Below, in pieces: positions 16,326 through 23,723 of a stretch of 34,446 bases of DNA. The stretch is from NCBI GenBank assembly GCA_021841985.1, contig JAKCCP010000257.1, positions 1 to 34,446 on the forward strand. Direction: 5' to 3'. Below the pieces are notes generated by a model. The model did not search any database and had not been told where the DNA came from. It was given only the letters and a program-made list of their open reading frames with translations. Source of the stretch: Pseudomonadota bacterium. GTDB lineage: Bacteria; Pseudomonadota; Alphaproteobacteria; Acetobacterales; Acetobacteraceae. Numbering within the stretch: the stretch's first letter is position 1; the number at the start of each line of letters is the position of its first letter. The translations under genes and the position numbers were made by a program.

Positions 16326-17135
16326 ATGGCGAATTTCGACCGGGTGCTGATCACCGGCGCTTCCTCGGGGCTCGGCGCGGGGCTGGCGCGGGCGCTGGCG
16401 CGGCCCGGCGCGGTGCTGCATCTCGCCGGGCGCGACGCGGGGCGGTTGGCTACCGTCGCGCAAGCCTGCGCGCGCGCCGGGGCCGAGATCGTGCCGCGGT
16501 TGATCGATGTGCGCAACGAGGCGGCAATGGCGGAGTGGATCGCCGGCGCTGGGCGGCTCGATCTGGTCGTCGCCAATGCCGGGATTTCCGCCGGTACCAG
16601 CGACGCGGCAGGCGCGCCCGCGCTGGAGAGCGCGGCGCAGACGCGAGCGATTTTCGCCACCGATCTGGCGGGGATGCTCAACACGGCGCTCCCCGCGCTG
16701 GCGGTCATGGCGGGCCAGCCGGCGGATGCGAGCGGCCTCCGCGGGCGGATCGCGGTGGTGGCCTCGCTCGCCGCCTTCGTCGCCTCGCCCGGCGCGCCGA
16801 GCTATTGCGCCGCCAAGGCGGCGGCCGATACCTGGACCGTCGCCACCGCGCCGGCGGCGCGCCGGCTCGGCATCGGGCTCACCAGCCTCTGCCCCGGTTT
16901 TGTCGCAACCCCGATGACGGCGGCCAATCGTTTCCCGATGCCGGGGTTGATGACAGCGGATCGGGCGGCGCGGATCATGCTGCGCGGGATTGCGCGCGGG
17001 CGGGTGCGCGTGGCATTTCCCTGGCATATCGCGCTCGGCGCCCGCCTTGCCGCGCTGTTGCCGACGCCGCTGGCGCTCCGGCTGCTGGCCCTCAGCCCCG
17101 GCAAGATCGCCTTCGGGGCGCCATCGCCATATTGA
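16326..17135 (+). CDS. Short-chain dehydrogenase/reductase (SDR)
   Basis: A 269-residue SDR with TGASSGLG (10-17), an NAG motif at 84-86, Ser147, and the catalytic Tyr160-x3-Lys164 in SYCAAK. The extended C-terminus after the Rossmann domain has an amphipathic segment that may touch the membrane. The reaction is an NAD(P)-linked oxidoreduction of unknown substrate. The frame opens at 16296, but a GGAGG-rich ribosome binding site sits directly before the ATG at 16326. The next gene follows after 12 bases. Confidence 0.87.
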   Translation: MANFDRVLITGASSGLGAGLARALARPGAVLHLAGRDAGRLATVAQACARAGAEIVPRLIDVRNEAAMAEWIAGAGRLDLVVANAGISAGTSDAAGAPALESAAQTRAIFATDLAGMLNTALPALAVMAGQPADASGLRGRIAVVASLAAFVASPGAPSYCAAKAAADTWTVATAPAARRLGIGLTSLCPGFVATPMTAANRFPMPGLMTADRAARIMLRGIARGRVRVAFPWHIALGARLAALLPTPLALRLLALSPGKIAFGAPSPY

Positions 17136-17147
17136 GAGGAAACCAGA

Positions 17148-18023
17148 ATGACACTTCCGCTTCCCACATCCCAGCCCGCCGGCGTCCATCATTTCCGACT
17201 CGGCGATTTCGTGATTAGCACCATCAACGACGGCTATCTCGAAGTGACGCTCGATGTCATGGTGAATATCCCGCGCGCCGAGGCGGAGGCGCTACAGGCG
17301 GCCGGCTTCCGCCGTGCGCCGCCGCGCATCACCTTCAACGCTTTTCTGGTCAATGATGGCAAATCCCTCACCCTGATCGATACCGGCTGCGGCACCGTGG
17401 GCGGCCCGGCGGCGGGCGCCTTGGGGCGCCATCTCGCCGCTCTCGGCGTGGCCCCGGAGGCGATCAAGACGATCCTCATCACCCATATGCATATCGATCA
17501 CATCTCCGGCCTCGTCGATGGCGCGGGCAAGCCGGTGTTCCCGGCGGCGGAAGTGGTCGCGCATGAGGACGAGGCGAAATTCTGGCTCGGTGAGCCGCCG
17601 CCGGGCGCGTCCGAGGGGCTGGTCGAGGCCTTCGCCATCGCCAAGCGGGGCGTCGGGCCCTATCGCGAGCGCCTGCGCACGGTGAAAGGCGGCGAGGTCG
17701 CGCCCGGCATCACCCTCCACCCCGCGCCCGGCCACACCCCCGGCCATTCCGGCTATCGGGTGGATTCGGGTCGGGAGAGCCTGCTGATCTGGGGCGATAT
17801 CGTGCACATGCCGGGCGTGCAGTTCGCCAATCCCACCGCCGGGATGGCCTTCGATGCCGACGCCGCGCAGGCCGAGGCGACGCGGCGACGGATTTTCGCG
17901 ATGGCGGCGAGCGAGCGGCTGCGGATTGCCGGCATGCATCTCGATTTTCCCGCCTGCGGCCATGTCGCCCGCGCGGGCAGCGGCTACGCCTTCATCCCCG
18001 AGGTTTGGTCTCCGCATCCGTAA
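17148..18023 (+). CDS. MBL-fold metallo-hydrolase
   Basis: A 291-residue metallo-beta-lactamase-fold hydrolase. The two-metal site is complete: H113-x-H115-x-D117-H118 in THMHIDH, H196 in PGHTPGH, the bridging Asp217 in WGDIVH, and a late His in the GMHLDFPACGH segment. The pattern resembles lactonase-like MBL proteins (AttM/AiiA-related class), but quorum-signal degradation is not shown; other lactones or esters are as likely. No signal peptide, so cytoplasmic. It follows the dehydrogenase by 12 bases, so both may handle a shared lactone/alcohol intermediate (inference). Confidence 0.87.
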   Translation: MTLPLPTSQPAGVHHFRLGDFVISTINDGYLEVTLDVMVNIPRAEAEALQAAGFRRAPPRITFNAFLVNDGKSLTLIDTGCGTVGGPAAGALGRHLAALGVAPEAIKTILITHMHIDHISGLVDGAGKPVFPAAEVVAHEDEAKFWLGEPPPGASEGLVEAFAIAKRGVGPYRERLRTVKGGEVAPGITLHPAPGHTPGHSGYRVDSGRESLLIWGDIVHMPGVQFANPTAGMAFDADAAQAEATRRRIFAMAASERLRIAGMHLDFPACGHVARAGSGYAFIPEVWSPHP

Positions 18024-18088
18024 CCCCGACGGCCATGCTTTGCGCCCGTTGGGAGGGATTTGTCCGGCGCGCCGACCAGGCCCGCTTT

Positions 18089-18835
18089 CTACCCGCGCCG
18101 GGCGAGCAGCCAGCGCTCGAACCAGCCGAGGGTGGCGTTGATGGTGACGCCGGCGATGCCGAGCAGGACGAGGGCCGCGAACATGCGCGGAATTTGCAGC
18201 CGGTAGCCGGCCTCGATCAGGCGGTAGGCGAGGCCGGTCGCGAAGCCGCCGGAGCCGGCGACGAATTCCGCCACCACCGCGCCGACCAGCGAGAGCCCGC
18301 CCGAGATGCGCAGCCCGGCGAGGAAAAAAGGCAGCGCCGAGGGCAGCCGCAGCAGCCAGAGGATCTGTCCCGAACTCGCCCCATTGAGGCGGAAAAGATC
18401 GAGAAACTCCGGCGCGACGGCGGCCAATCCGGCGGCGGTGCTGGAAAACACCGGAAAGAAGGCGACGATGGTGGCGCAGACTACCAGCGCCGCGAAGGGA
18501 TTGCCGACCCAGACGATGATCAAGGGGGCGATGGCGACGATCGGTGTCACTTGCAGCGCCACCGCCCAGGGCTGGATCGCGGCGCGGGCGAGCGGGCTCG
18601 CGGCGATGGCGAGCGCGAGGGCCACGCCGAGCGTGGTCGCCGCGATCATCGCCGTGAAGGTGACGGCGAGCGTCGCCGCGAGTGCGGCGAGCAGCCCGAA
18701 GGGATCATCGAGGAAGGCAGCGATGATCGCGAGCGGGCCGGGCACCAGATAGGCCGGCACGTCGAGAAGACGCACCAGGCCTTCCCAAAGCGCCAGGAAG
18801 AGCAGGCCAAAAAGTGTCGGCGCGAGGCGTGTCAT
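18089..18835 (-). CDS. ABC transporter permease, SsuC/TauC type
   Basis: A 248-residue integral membrane permease with about six hydrophobic segments and the family's EAA-like loop near FRLNGASSGQILWLLRLPSALP, followed by the AEFV and RLIEAGYRLQIPRM segments seen in nitrate/sulfonate/taurine/pyrimidine-type transporters. It overlaps the ATPase stop by four bases (ATGA) and is the last gene of the leftward run. The substrate is not deducible. Confidence 0.9.
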   Translation of the reverse strand: MTRLAPTLFGLLFLALWEGLVRLLDVPAYLVPGPLAIIAAFLDDPFGLLAALAATLAVTFTAMIAATTLGVALALAIAASPLARAAIQPWAVALQVTPIVAIAPLIIVWVGNPFAALVVCATIVAFFPVFSSTAAGLAAVAPEFLDLFRLNGASSGQILWLLRLPSALPFFLAGLRISGGLSLVGAVVAEFVAGSGGFATGLAYRLIEAGYRLQIPRMFAALVLLGIAGVTINATLGWFERWLLARRG

Positions 18836-19569
18836 GCGGTTTGCAGTGCCGCCATGCGCGCCGTGATAGCGGCGACCAGCGCGGCATAGGCGGGATCGAA
18901 GCGCCGCGCCGCGCCGGGGGCGAGATCGGCCGCGAGTTCGCCGGCGATGCGTCCCGGGCGCGGGGTCATCAGCACGATGCGGCGGGCGAGGAAGGCGGCC
19001 TCGTAGATCGAGTGGGTGACGAAGACCACGGTGCAGCCGATATCCTGCCAGAGTGCGAGCAATTCCGTCTGCAACTGGTGGCGGGTGAATTCGTCGAGAG
19101 CGGCGAAAGGCTCATCCATCAGCAGCAGTTTCGGCCGGGTGATGAGGGCGCGCGCGATCGCGACCCGCATGCGCATGCCCCCCGAGAGCTGGCGCGGCCG
19201 GGCGGTGGCGAACGCCGTGAGCCCGACCCTTGCCAACGCCGCCTCGATGCGGGGCCGGGCATGCGCGCGCGCCACACCGCGCAGGCGCAAAGGCAGATAG
19301 ACGTTATCGGCGGCACTCGCCCAGGGCAGCAGGGTCGCATCCTGGAAGACGACGCCGACCTCCCCCGGCTGGGGCGGCGCGCCGTGCCAGGAGAGCGTGC
19401 CGCTATCGGGTTGGTCGAGCCCGGCGAGCAGGCGCAGCAGCGTCGATTTGCCGCAGCCCGAGGGGCCGAGCAGGGCCACGAAATCGCCCGCGGCGATGCT
19501 GAGCGAGACCGCGCGCAGCGCCTCCAGCCCGCTTTTGAAGCGGCGTCCAACATTCAAGAGCTCAAGCAA
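18832..19569 (-). CDS. ABC transporter ATP-binding protein, SsuB/TauB type
   Basis: A 245-residue ATPase with a full set of motifs: Walker A GPSGCGKST near 34, Q-loop VFQDATLLPW, signature LSGGMRMR, Walker B LLLMDEPFAALD and the switch His in FVTHSIYEA. It energises the adjacent permease. The gene starts 104 bases downstream of the binding-protein stop; copy 2 of the dispersed palindromic element fills that gap. Element insertion may therefore alter expression of this ATPase and the permease relative to the binding protein. Confidence 0.93.
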   Translation of the reverse strand: MLELLNVGRRFKSGLEALRAVSLSIAAGDFVALLGPSGCGKSTLLRLLAGLDQPDSGTLSWHGAPPQPGEVGVVFQDATLLPWASAADNVYLPLRLRGVARAHARPRIEAALARVGLTAFATARPRQLSGGMRMRVAIARALITRPKLLLMDEPFAALDEFTRHQLQTELLALWQDIGCTVVFVTHSIYEAAFLARRIVLMTPRPGRIAGELAADLAPGAARRFDPAYAALVAAITARMAALQTA

Positions 19570-19578
19570 GGGTTAGAG

Positions 19579-19677
19579 CCTGAAAATCGATCGAACTTGA
19601 AAAAGCATAGCCTCTGGAAACATTGGTTTTTCCCCGTTGATTGCGGGGCAAGAGGGCATGCTTTTTCAAACTCTCAG
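19579..19677 (-). repeat. Dispersed palindromic element, copy 2, inside an ABC transporter operon
   Basis: Read on the minus strand it starts with CTGAGAGTTTGAAAAAG, identical to copy 1, and ends with the conserved right arm. The stop TGA of the binding-protein gene (19676-19674) is part of the left arm, exactly as in copy 1. The stem is longer here: TTGAAAAAGCAT pairs perfectly with ATGCTTTTTCAA, then CTCT with AGAG, with an inner CCCCG/CGGGG hairpin. It lies between the binding-protein and ATPase genes and could act as an intra-operon attenuator or mRNA stability element. Confidence 0.75.
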
Positions 19678-20702
19678 GGTGTTTTCGCGCGCATGTTGAG
19701 CCCGACGCCCTGATTGACGAAGCGCAGCGTGTAGGCGGCGCGCCAGTCCATATCCTTGGGATAGAGCCCGGCCTGCCGCATGCTCTGGTAGAATTCCAGC
19801 CAGCGCGCGGCGCTCATGGCGCCGATGCCGAGTTTTTCGGTATCGCCCTGATCGACGATGCCGTGCTGCTTCAGGACATTGCGGCCGTAATCGATCAGCG
19901 CCGCCGTCATCTCGGGGTTTTCCTTGCGGATCAGGGCGTTGCCCGGCGTTGGATTGCCGTAGAGATAGGAATACCAGCCCTCGATCGAGGCGTTGAGGAA
20001 GCGCTGCACGAGATCGGGTTTTTGTTCGGTGAGCTTGCGGCTGGTCGAGATCAGGCTGCCATAGCCCGCGAAACCGGCATCGGCGATCAGCAGCACCACT
20101 GGCTTTTCCCCGCTCGCCTCTGCGATGGAGAAGGGTTCGGAGCCGAGATAGCCCTCCTGAACCGCCGATTTGTCGTGCAGGAAAGGCGCGAGGTTGAAGG
20201 TATAGGGGCGGATCTGGCTGTCGCTGTAGCCGAATTTCACCTTGAGGAAATTCCACCATCCGGCGCGCGTATCGGCGCCGATCATGATCGGCTGGCCGCG
20301 CAATTGAGAAAAACTGTCATGGCCCTGGCCGGGATGGGCGATGAGGACGGAGGGGTCTTTCTGGAACATCGCGGCAACCGCGAGGAAGGGGAGTTTCTGT
20401 TGCACGAAGTTGAGCGCGATGAAACTGTTCGACGAGATGGTGAAATCGAGTTTTCCGGCCAGCAGCAATTGCGCCTGATTGACCTGCGGCCCGCCTTGGC
20501 GGATGGCGACATCGAGCCCGTGACGTTGGTAGATGCCGGTCGCCAGCGCCTGATAATAGCCGCCATATTCGGCCTCGGCCTTCCAGTCGAGCCCGAAATT
20601 GACATGGTCCGCAGCGTGCGCCGCGCGCGCGTGGGCGATCGCGCCGATCAGCGCCAGCGCGCTCGCAAAACCCACGGCCCGCCACAAACTCATTCTTCCC
20701 AT
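19674..20702 (-). CDS. ABC transporter substrate-binding protein, NMT1/THI5-like
   Basis: A periplasmic binding protein of 342 residues with the NMT1/ThiY/SsuA fold. After a Sec-type signal (about 1-30, ending AHARAAHA) the mature protein opens with a FGLDWKAEAEYGGYYQA-like segment, characteristic of NMT1-type proteins that bind pyrimidine precursors, sulfonates or related small molecules. The frame is open to 20795; the ATG at 20702 has a GAGGGG site and sits directly before the signal peptide (20693 is an alternative). It forms a transporter with the two following genes. No TPP-riboswitch motif is visible upstream, so a thiamine role is not supported. Confidence 0.88.
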   Translation of the reverse strand: MGRMSLWRAVGFASALALIGAIAHARAAHAADHVNFGLDWKAEAEYGGYYQALATGIYQRHGLDVAIRQGGPQVNQAQLLLAGKLDFTISSNSFIALNFVQQKLPFLAVAAMFQKDPSVLIAHPGQGHDSFSQLRGQPIMIGADTRAGWWNFLKVKFGYSDSQIRPYTFNLAPFLHDKSAVQEGYLGSEPFSIAEASGEKPVVLLIADAGFAGYGSLISTSRKLTEQKPDLVQRFLNASIEGWYSYLYGNPTPGNALIRKENPEMTAALIDYGRNVLKQHGIVDQGDTEKLGIGAMSAARWLEFYQSMRQAGLYPKDMDWRAAYTLRFVNQGVGLNMRAKTP

Positions 20703-20813
20703 GACCCGCCCCTCGCCGGTTGCCCAAGTCAACGCCCAGGGCAAGTCTGCCATAGCCGGCGCGATCAGGGAAGAAAGCCTCGCGCGGGGGGCCACGAGGG
20801 GTCTGTGACGGTC

Positions 20814-21062
20814 TCACCCGGCGCTTTTCAGCATGACCACCAGAGGATCGCCCTCGTTCACCACCGCTTCCTCGGCGACGAGAATGGCGCCGATGGTGCC
20901 GGCTTCGGGAGCGGTGACGGGGATTTCCATTTTCATCGATTCGAGCAGCAGCAAGGTCTCGCCCGCCGCGACAAACTGTCCCTCGGCGACCAGCACGCGC
21001 CAGACGGAAGCGTTGAGGTCCGAGAAAATTTTGAGATGATCGGGAGGAAGGCTTGCCGGCAT
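20814..21062 (-). CDS. Small biotin carboxyl carrier protein
   Basis: An 82-residue biotinyl/lipoyl-domain protein. The biotinylation site is the Lys of ESMKMEIPV (about 41-49), and the second half holds the TAPEAGTIG turn typical of BCCP domains. It has no Pro/Ala-rich N-terminal extension like the AccB of fatty-acid synthesis, so it fits free-standing carriers of acyl-CoA carboxylases. It lies 47 bases after the carboxyltransferase gene on the same strand. A partner biotin carboxylase is present at 33160 onward on the other strand. The start has an AAGGA site about 8 bases upstream. Confidence 0.93.
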   Translation of the reverse strand: MPASLPPDHLKIFSDLNASVWRVLVAEGQFVAAGETLLLLESMKMEIPVTAPEAGTIGAILVAEEAVVNEGDPLVVMLKSAG

Positions 21063-21109
21063 GATCGGGATCCTTGCGGCGAAAATCGGTGAGACGAACG
21101 GGCGCGGGT

Positions 21110-22666
21110 TCAGGGGCGGATGGCGAAATGGGTCGGGCCCGGCGTCAGCAGCGGCCCGGCGAGATCGGCGAATTCACAAAGCAGGCGCCGCGTGTCGCGC
21201 GGATCGATGATTTCCTCGACCCAGAAACTCTCGGCGGTGCGGAAGGGCGAGCGCAGCTTGTTGAGCCGCGTCTCGATCTCGCCGCGTCGCGCCTCGGGGT
21301 CGGGCGCGGCGTCAAGCTCGGCGCGGTAGGCCGCCTCGATTCCGCCTTCGAGTGGGAGCGATCCCCAGCGCGCGGAGGGCCAGGCGTAGCGCAGCGAGAG
21401 CCGACCGGCCGGCTGATGGATGGCGCCGGCGACACCAAAGGCATTGCGCAGGATGACGCTACACCACGGCACGCTGCATTGGTTGATCGCCGCCATTGCG
21501 CGCACGCCATGGCGGATTGTCGCCGTCTTTTCCGCCTCCAGCCCGATCATGAAGCCGGGGCAATCGACAAGATGCACGACCGGCAAATGAAAAACCTCGG
21601 CGAGATCGACGAGGCGGACGATTTTCTGGCACGCCTCCGCGGTCCACGACCCACCATAATGATAGGGATCGCCTGCCATGACGGCGACGGGGCGGCCATG
21701 CAAGCGCGCAAGTCCGGTGATGATTGGACGGCCGAAGAACATGCCCGTTTCGAAGAAACTGCCGTGATCGACCAATGTCTCGATGATCGGGCGCATTTTG
21801 TAGACTTTGCGCGGATCGCGTGGGATGGCCTCCATCAAGGCCTCGTCGCGGCGGGCCGGATCGTCGGCGCAGGCCATCACCAGCGGCACTTCGAAAACCG
21901 AACTTGGCAGGTAAGAAAGGAAGCGCCGAGCGCGCGCGAACGCTTCTTCCTCGGTCTCGACGGCATCGTCGACGGCGCCACTCCGGGTTTGGATTTGCCA
22001 GCCGCCCAGCTCCTGTTTTCCCAAGGTCTGGCCAAGGCGGGCGACCACGGGAGGGCCGGCGACAAACATTGCCGACGATTTCGTCATGACAGAATAATGA
22101 CTAGCCGCGAGCTTGGCGGCGCCAAGGCCGGCAACCGAGCCCAGTCCGAGCGCCACCACCGGCACCAACGCCATGTTCGCGGTAGCATAGTAAAAGCCGA
22201 GCGCTGAGCCGACGCCGCCTGGCAGGTTGGCGCGCCCGGTGGTTTCGATCGTCTTGACCGAGCCACCGCCGCCCGAGCCCTCAATGATGCGCAGGATCGG
22301 CAGGCGGAACTCGCTGGCCATACGTTCGGCAAGCAAGGGTTTTTCACGGATGGTGGCATCGGCCGAGCCGCCGCGCACGGTGAAGTCATCGCCCACCACC
22401 ACGACCGGCCGGCCATCGACGCTGCCGCGGCCCATCACGCAATTCGAGGGAATGAAGGACAGCAGATCATTGTTGTCGTCGTAGCGCGCCTTGCCGGCGA
22501 TGGCGCCGATCTCGTGAAAACTTCCGCGATCGAGGAGATGTAAAATGCGCGCACGCACATCGAGCCGCCCGGCTTGGTGCTGACGCGCGACTTTTTCCGC
22601 CCCGCCGAGTGCTTGCGCCAGCGCCTCGCGCCGGCGCAATTCATCAAGCTCCGGCTGCCAGTTCAT
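21110..22666 (-). CDS. Acyl-CoA carboxyltransferase (biotin-dependent, beta subunit type)
   Basis: A 518-residue carboxyltransferase of the PccB/MccB superfamily with N- and C-terminal crotonase-fold halves. Visible features: the opening ARILHLLDRGSF, the GDDFTVRGGSAD block, an IEGSGGGG oxyanion region near 120-130, and in the second half PGFMIGLEAE plus the GVAGAIHQPAGR segment. It moves the carboxyl group from biotin-BCCP to an acyl-CoA; propionyl-, acetyl- or a branched acyl-CoA are possible and sequence alone does not decide. GGGAGG lies seven bases before the ATG. It stands between the IclR gene (24 bases upstream) and the BCCP gene. Confidence 0.9.
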   Translation of the reverse strand: MNWQPELDELRRREALAQALGGAEKVARQHQAGRLDVRARILHLLDRGSFHEIGAIAGKARYDDNNDLLSFIPSNCVMGRGSVDGRPVVVVGDDFTVRGGSADATIREKPLLAERMASEFRLPILRIIEGSGGGGSVKTIETTGRANLPGGVGSALGFYYATANMALVPVVALGLGSVAGLGAAKLAASHYSVMTKSSAMFVAGPPVVARLGQTLGKQELGGWQIQTRSGAVDDAVETEEEAFARARRFLSYLPSSVFEVPLVMACADDPARRDEALMEAIPRDPRKVYKMRPIIETLVDHGSFFETGMFFGRPIITGLARLHGRPVAVMAGDPYHYGGSWTAEACQKIVRLVDLAEVFHLPVVHLVDCPGFMIGLEAEKTATIRHGVRAMAAINQCSVPWCSVILRNAFGVAGAIHQPAGRLSLRYAWPSARWGSLPLEGGIEAAYRAELDAAPDPEARRGEIETRLNKLRSPFRTAESFWVEEIIDPRDTRRLLCEFADLAGPLLTPGPTHFAIRP

Positions 22667-22690
22667 GCCCGACCTCCCGCTTTACACGTA

Positions 22691-23467
22691 TCATTTGGCT
22701 TGATCTTCAAGACAGGCGAGCCGGGTGGCAAGATCGCGCAGCAATGGCGCGACTTCACGGGCGAGCCGTTCGCGATCGTATTCCGCCGCCAGCACGCCCG
22801 CGACAAGCACCATTGTCGCCCCATAGGCGGGAAAAAACACCGGCACGCCGACGCCGTTGATATAGGGGTTCCACGCACCGCACGAAATGACGTAGCCGTC
22901 GCGCGCGAAGAGGTCCCGATAATCGTCGAGCCAGGCGCTGAGCGCGCGCCCCGCCGCGGCGTCGCGCGCCGTCAGTGAAGCCAGCAGGTTTTCTTGCGCG
23001 GCTTGCGGTTGGGCGATGATCCAGGCGCGCCCGGCGGCAGTCTCAGCGAGCGGCACGCGCGAGCCGATGGTGGAGTGCAGGCTGAGCACATGCGCGGCCC
23101 TGGCATAGTCGAGATAGACCATCTCCAGCCCATCACGCGCGGCAAGCCCGATCGTGCCGGACACGAGGGCGGCAACCTCGGCGAGGCAGCCACGGATCAC
23201 CCGGCGCAGCTCCAGCCCTCGCAGCGCCGTGCTGGCAAAAGTCAGCGCGCCGATGCCGAGACGATAGCCGTCGCCGTGGCGCACGCGCGCGAGATGGCCG
23301 GTGCGGAGCAAGGTATGGGTAAGACGCGCGATGGTGGATTTCGCGAGACCAGTGCGTGCGGCGATCTGGTGATTGCCGAGCACCGCCTCGGCGCCATCGA
23401 AGCTGTGCAAAATGGCGAGGGCGCGCGCCACGGCGTTCACGAATTCGCGATCATGAGGCTTTTCCAT
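22691..23467 (-). CDS. IclR-family transcriptional regulator
   Basis: A regulator of about 258 residues with an N-terminal winged helix-turn-helix (about 9-70; NAVARALAIL opening, then an AARTGLAKSTIARLTHTL recognition segment) and a C-terminal IclR effector domain. The DNA-binding part is well conserved. The frame is open to an ATG at 23599, but that codon lies inside the double palindrome; 23467 gives the standard IclR length and 23527 is an alternative, none with a strong RBS. It is divergent from the CoA-transferase operon and codirectional with the carboxyltransferase genes, so it probably controls both, often in response to a CoA-pathway substrate. Confidence 0.88.
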   Translation of the reverse strand: MEKPHDREFVNAVARALAILHSFDGAEAVLGNHQIAARTGLAKSTIARLTHTLLRTGHLARVRHGDGYRLGIGALTFASTALRGLELRRVIRGCLAEVAALVSGTIGLAARDGLEMVYLDYARAAHVLSLHSTIGSRVPLAETAAGRAWIIAQPQAAQENLLASLTARDAAAGRALSAWLDDYRDLFARDGYVISCGAWNPYINGVGVPVFFPAYGATMVLVAGVLAAEYDRERLAREVAPLLRDLATRLACLEDQAK

Positions 23468-23581
23468 CGGTGTGGCATTGCCGCGGGATTGCCCGGGTGA
23501 TGTGGCGCGTAAGGACTGAGGCGTCATGTGATGCGCCGTGCGGCGCAAATCTCCCTGATCTGAGGTGGGCGTCTTCCGGCA

Positions 23582-23616
23582 TTCCGCCAAGCGGAACATA
23601 ATTCCGCTTGGCGGTG
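23582..23616. promoter_or_regulatory. Double palindromic operator, probable IclR-family site
   Basis: TTCCGCCAAGCGGAA (23582-23596) is a perfect 6-3-6 palindrome. A second site, TTCCGCTTGGCGGTG (23602-23616), has the same left half and a partly matching right half. Their centres are 20 bases apart, two helical turns, so two dimers could bind one face. Together they also make a 13-bp perfect inverted repeat (23584-23596 with 23602-23614). GGAA/TTCC cores in short palindromes are common in IclR-family operators. The right site overlaps the candidate -35 of the rightward operon. Confidence 0.65.
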
Positions 23617-23636
23617 GCGCAGTTTAGGTTTATTCT
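23608..23636 (+). promoter_or_regulatory. Candidate promoter for the CoA-transferase/transport operon
   Basis: TTGGCG (23608-23613) and TATTCT (23631-23636) are separated by 17 bases; each matches four of six consensus positions. The -35 lies inside the right-hand operator, so bound regulator would block polymerase. Predicted start near 23643 leaves an untranslated leader of about 80 bases. Confidence 0.45.
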
Positions 23637-23655
23637 AGTGGATGAGACAAGCCTT

Positions 23656-23695
23656 AAAAAAACCCCTTTGATGCGAAAATGCCGCCATGAGGGGT
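23656..23695 (-). terminator. Intrinsic-terminator-like hairpin on the minus strand
   Basis: On the minus strand ACCCCT (23695-23690) pairs with AGGGGT (23667-23662), with an inner imperfect AT-GCG/CGC-AT stem, followed directly by seven T (23662-23656). This is a terminator layout pointing toward the IclR gene and could stop antisense transcripts from the CoA-transferase gene. On the plus strand the same bases form a hairpin in the operon's leader. Confidence 0.4.
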
Positions 23696-23723
23696 GAAAA
23701 AATCATAAGGTCGGGAGAAACGG

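Noticed and set aside
14668..16350. 560-codon plus-strand frame over gmk and yicC
   Set aside because: Covers two strongly recognised minus-strand genes and gives a Ser/Ala/Arg-rich product with no motif.
17148..18023. Calling the MBL-fold protein an N-acyl-homoserine lactonase
   Set aside because: The metal motif is shared by many MBL hydrolases; no quorum-sensing gene is nearby.
18005..18889. Plus-strand frame opposite the ABC permease
   Set aside because: Its Asp/Glu/Gly/Arg-rich translation is the mirror of a membrane protein gene; the permease motifs on the minus strand are convincing.
20703..20813. TPP riboswitch before the NMT1-type binding protein
   Set aside because: The conserved thi-box sequence blocks are absent and no thiamine genes are adjacent.
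22691..23599. IclR gene starting at 23599
   Set aside because: That ATG lies in the spacer of the double palindrome, and the product would have 44 extra N-terminal residues without family likeness.
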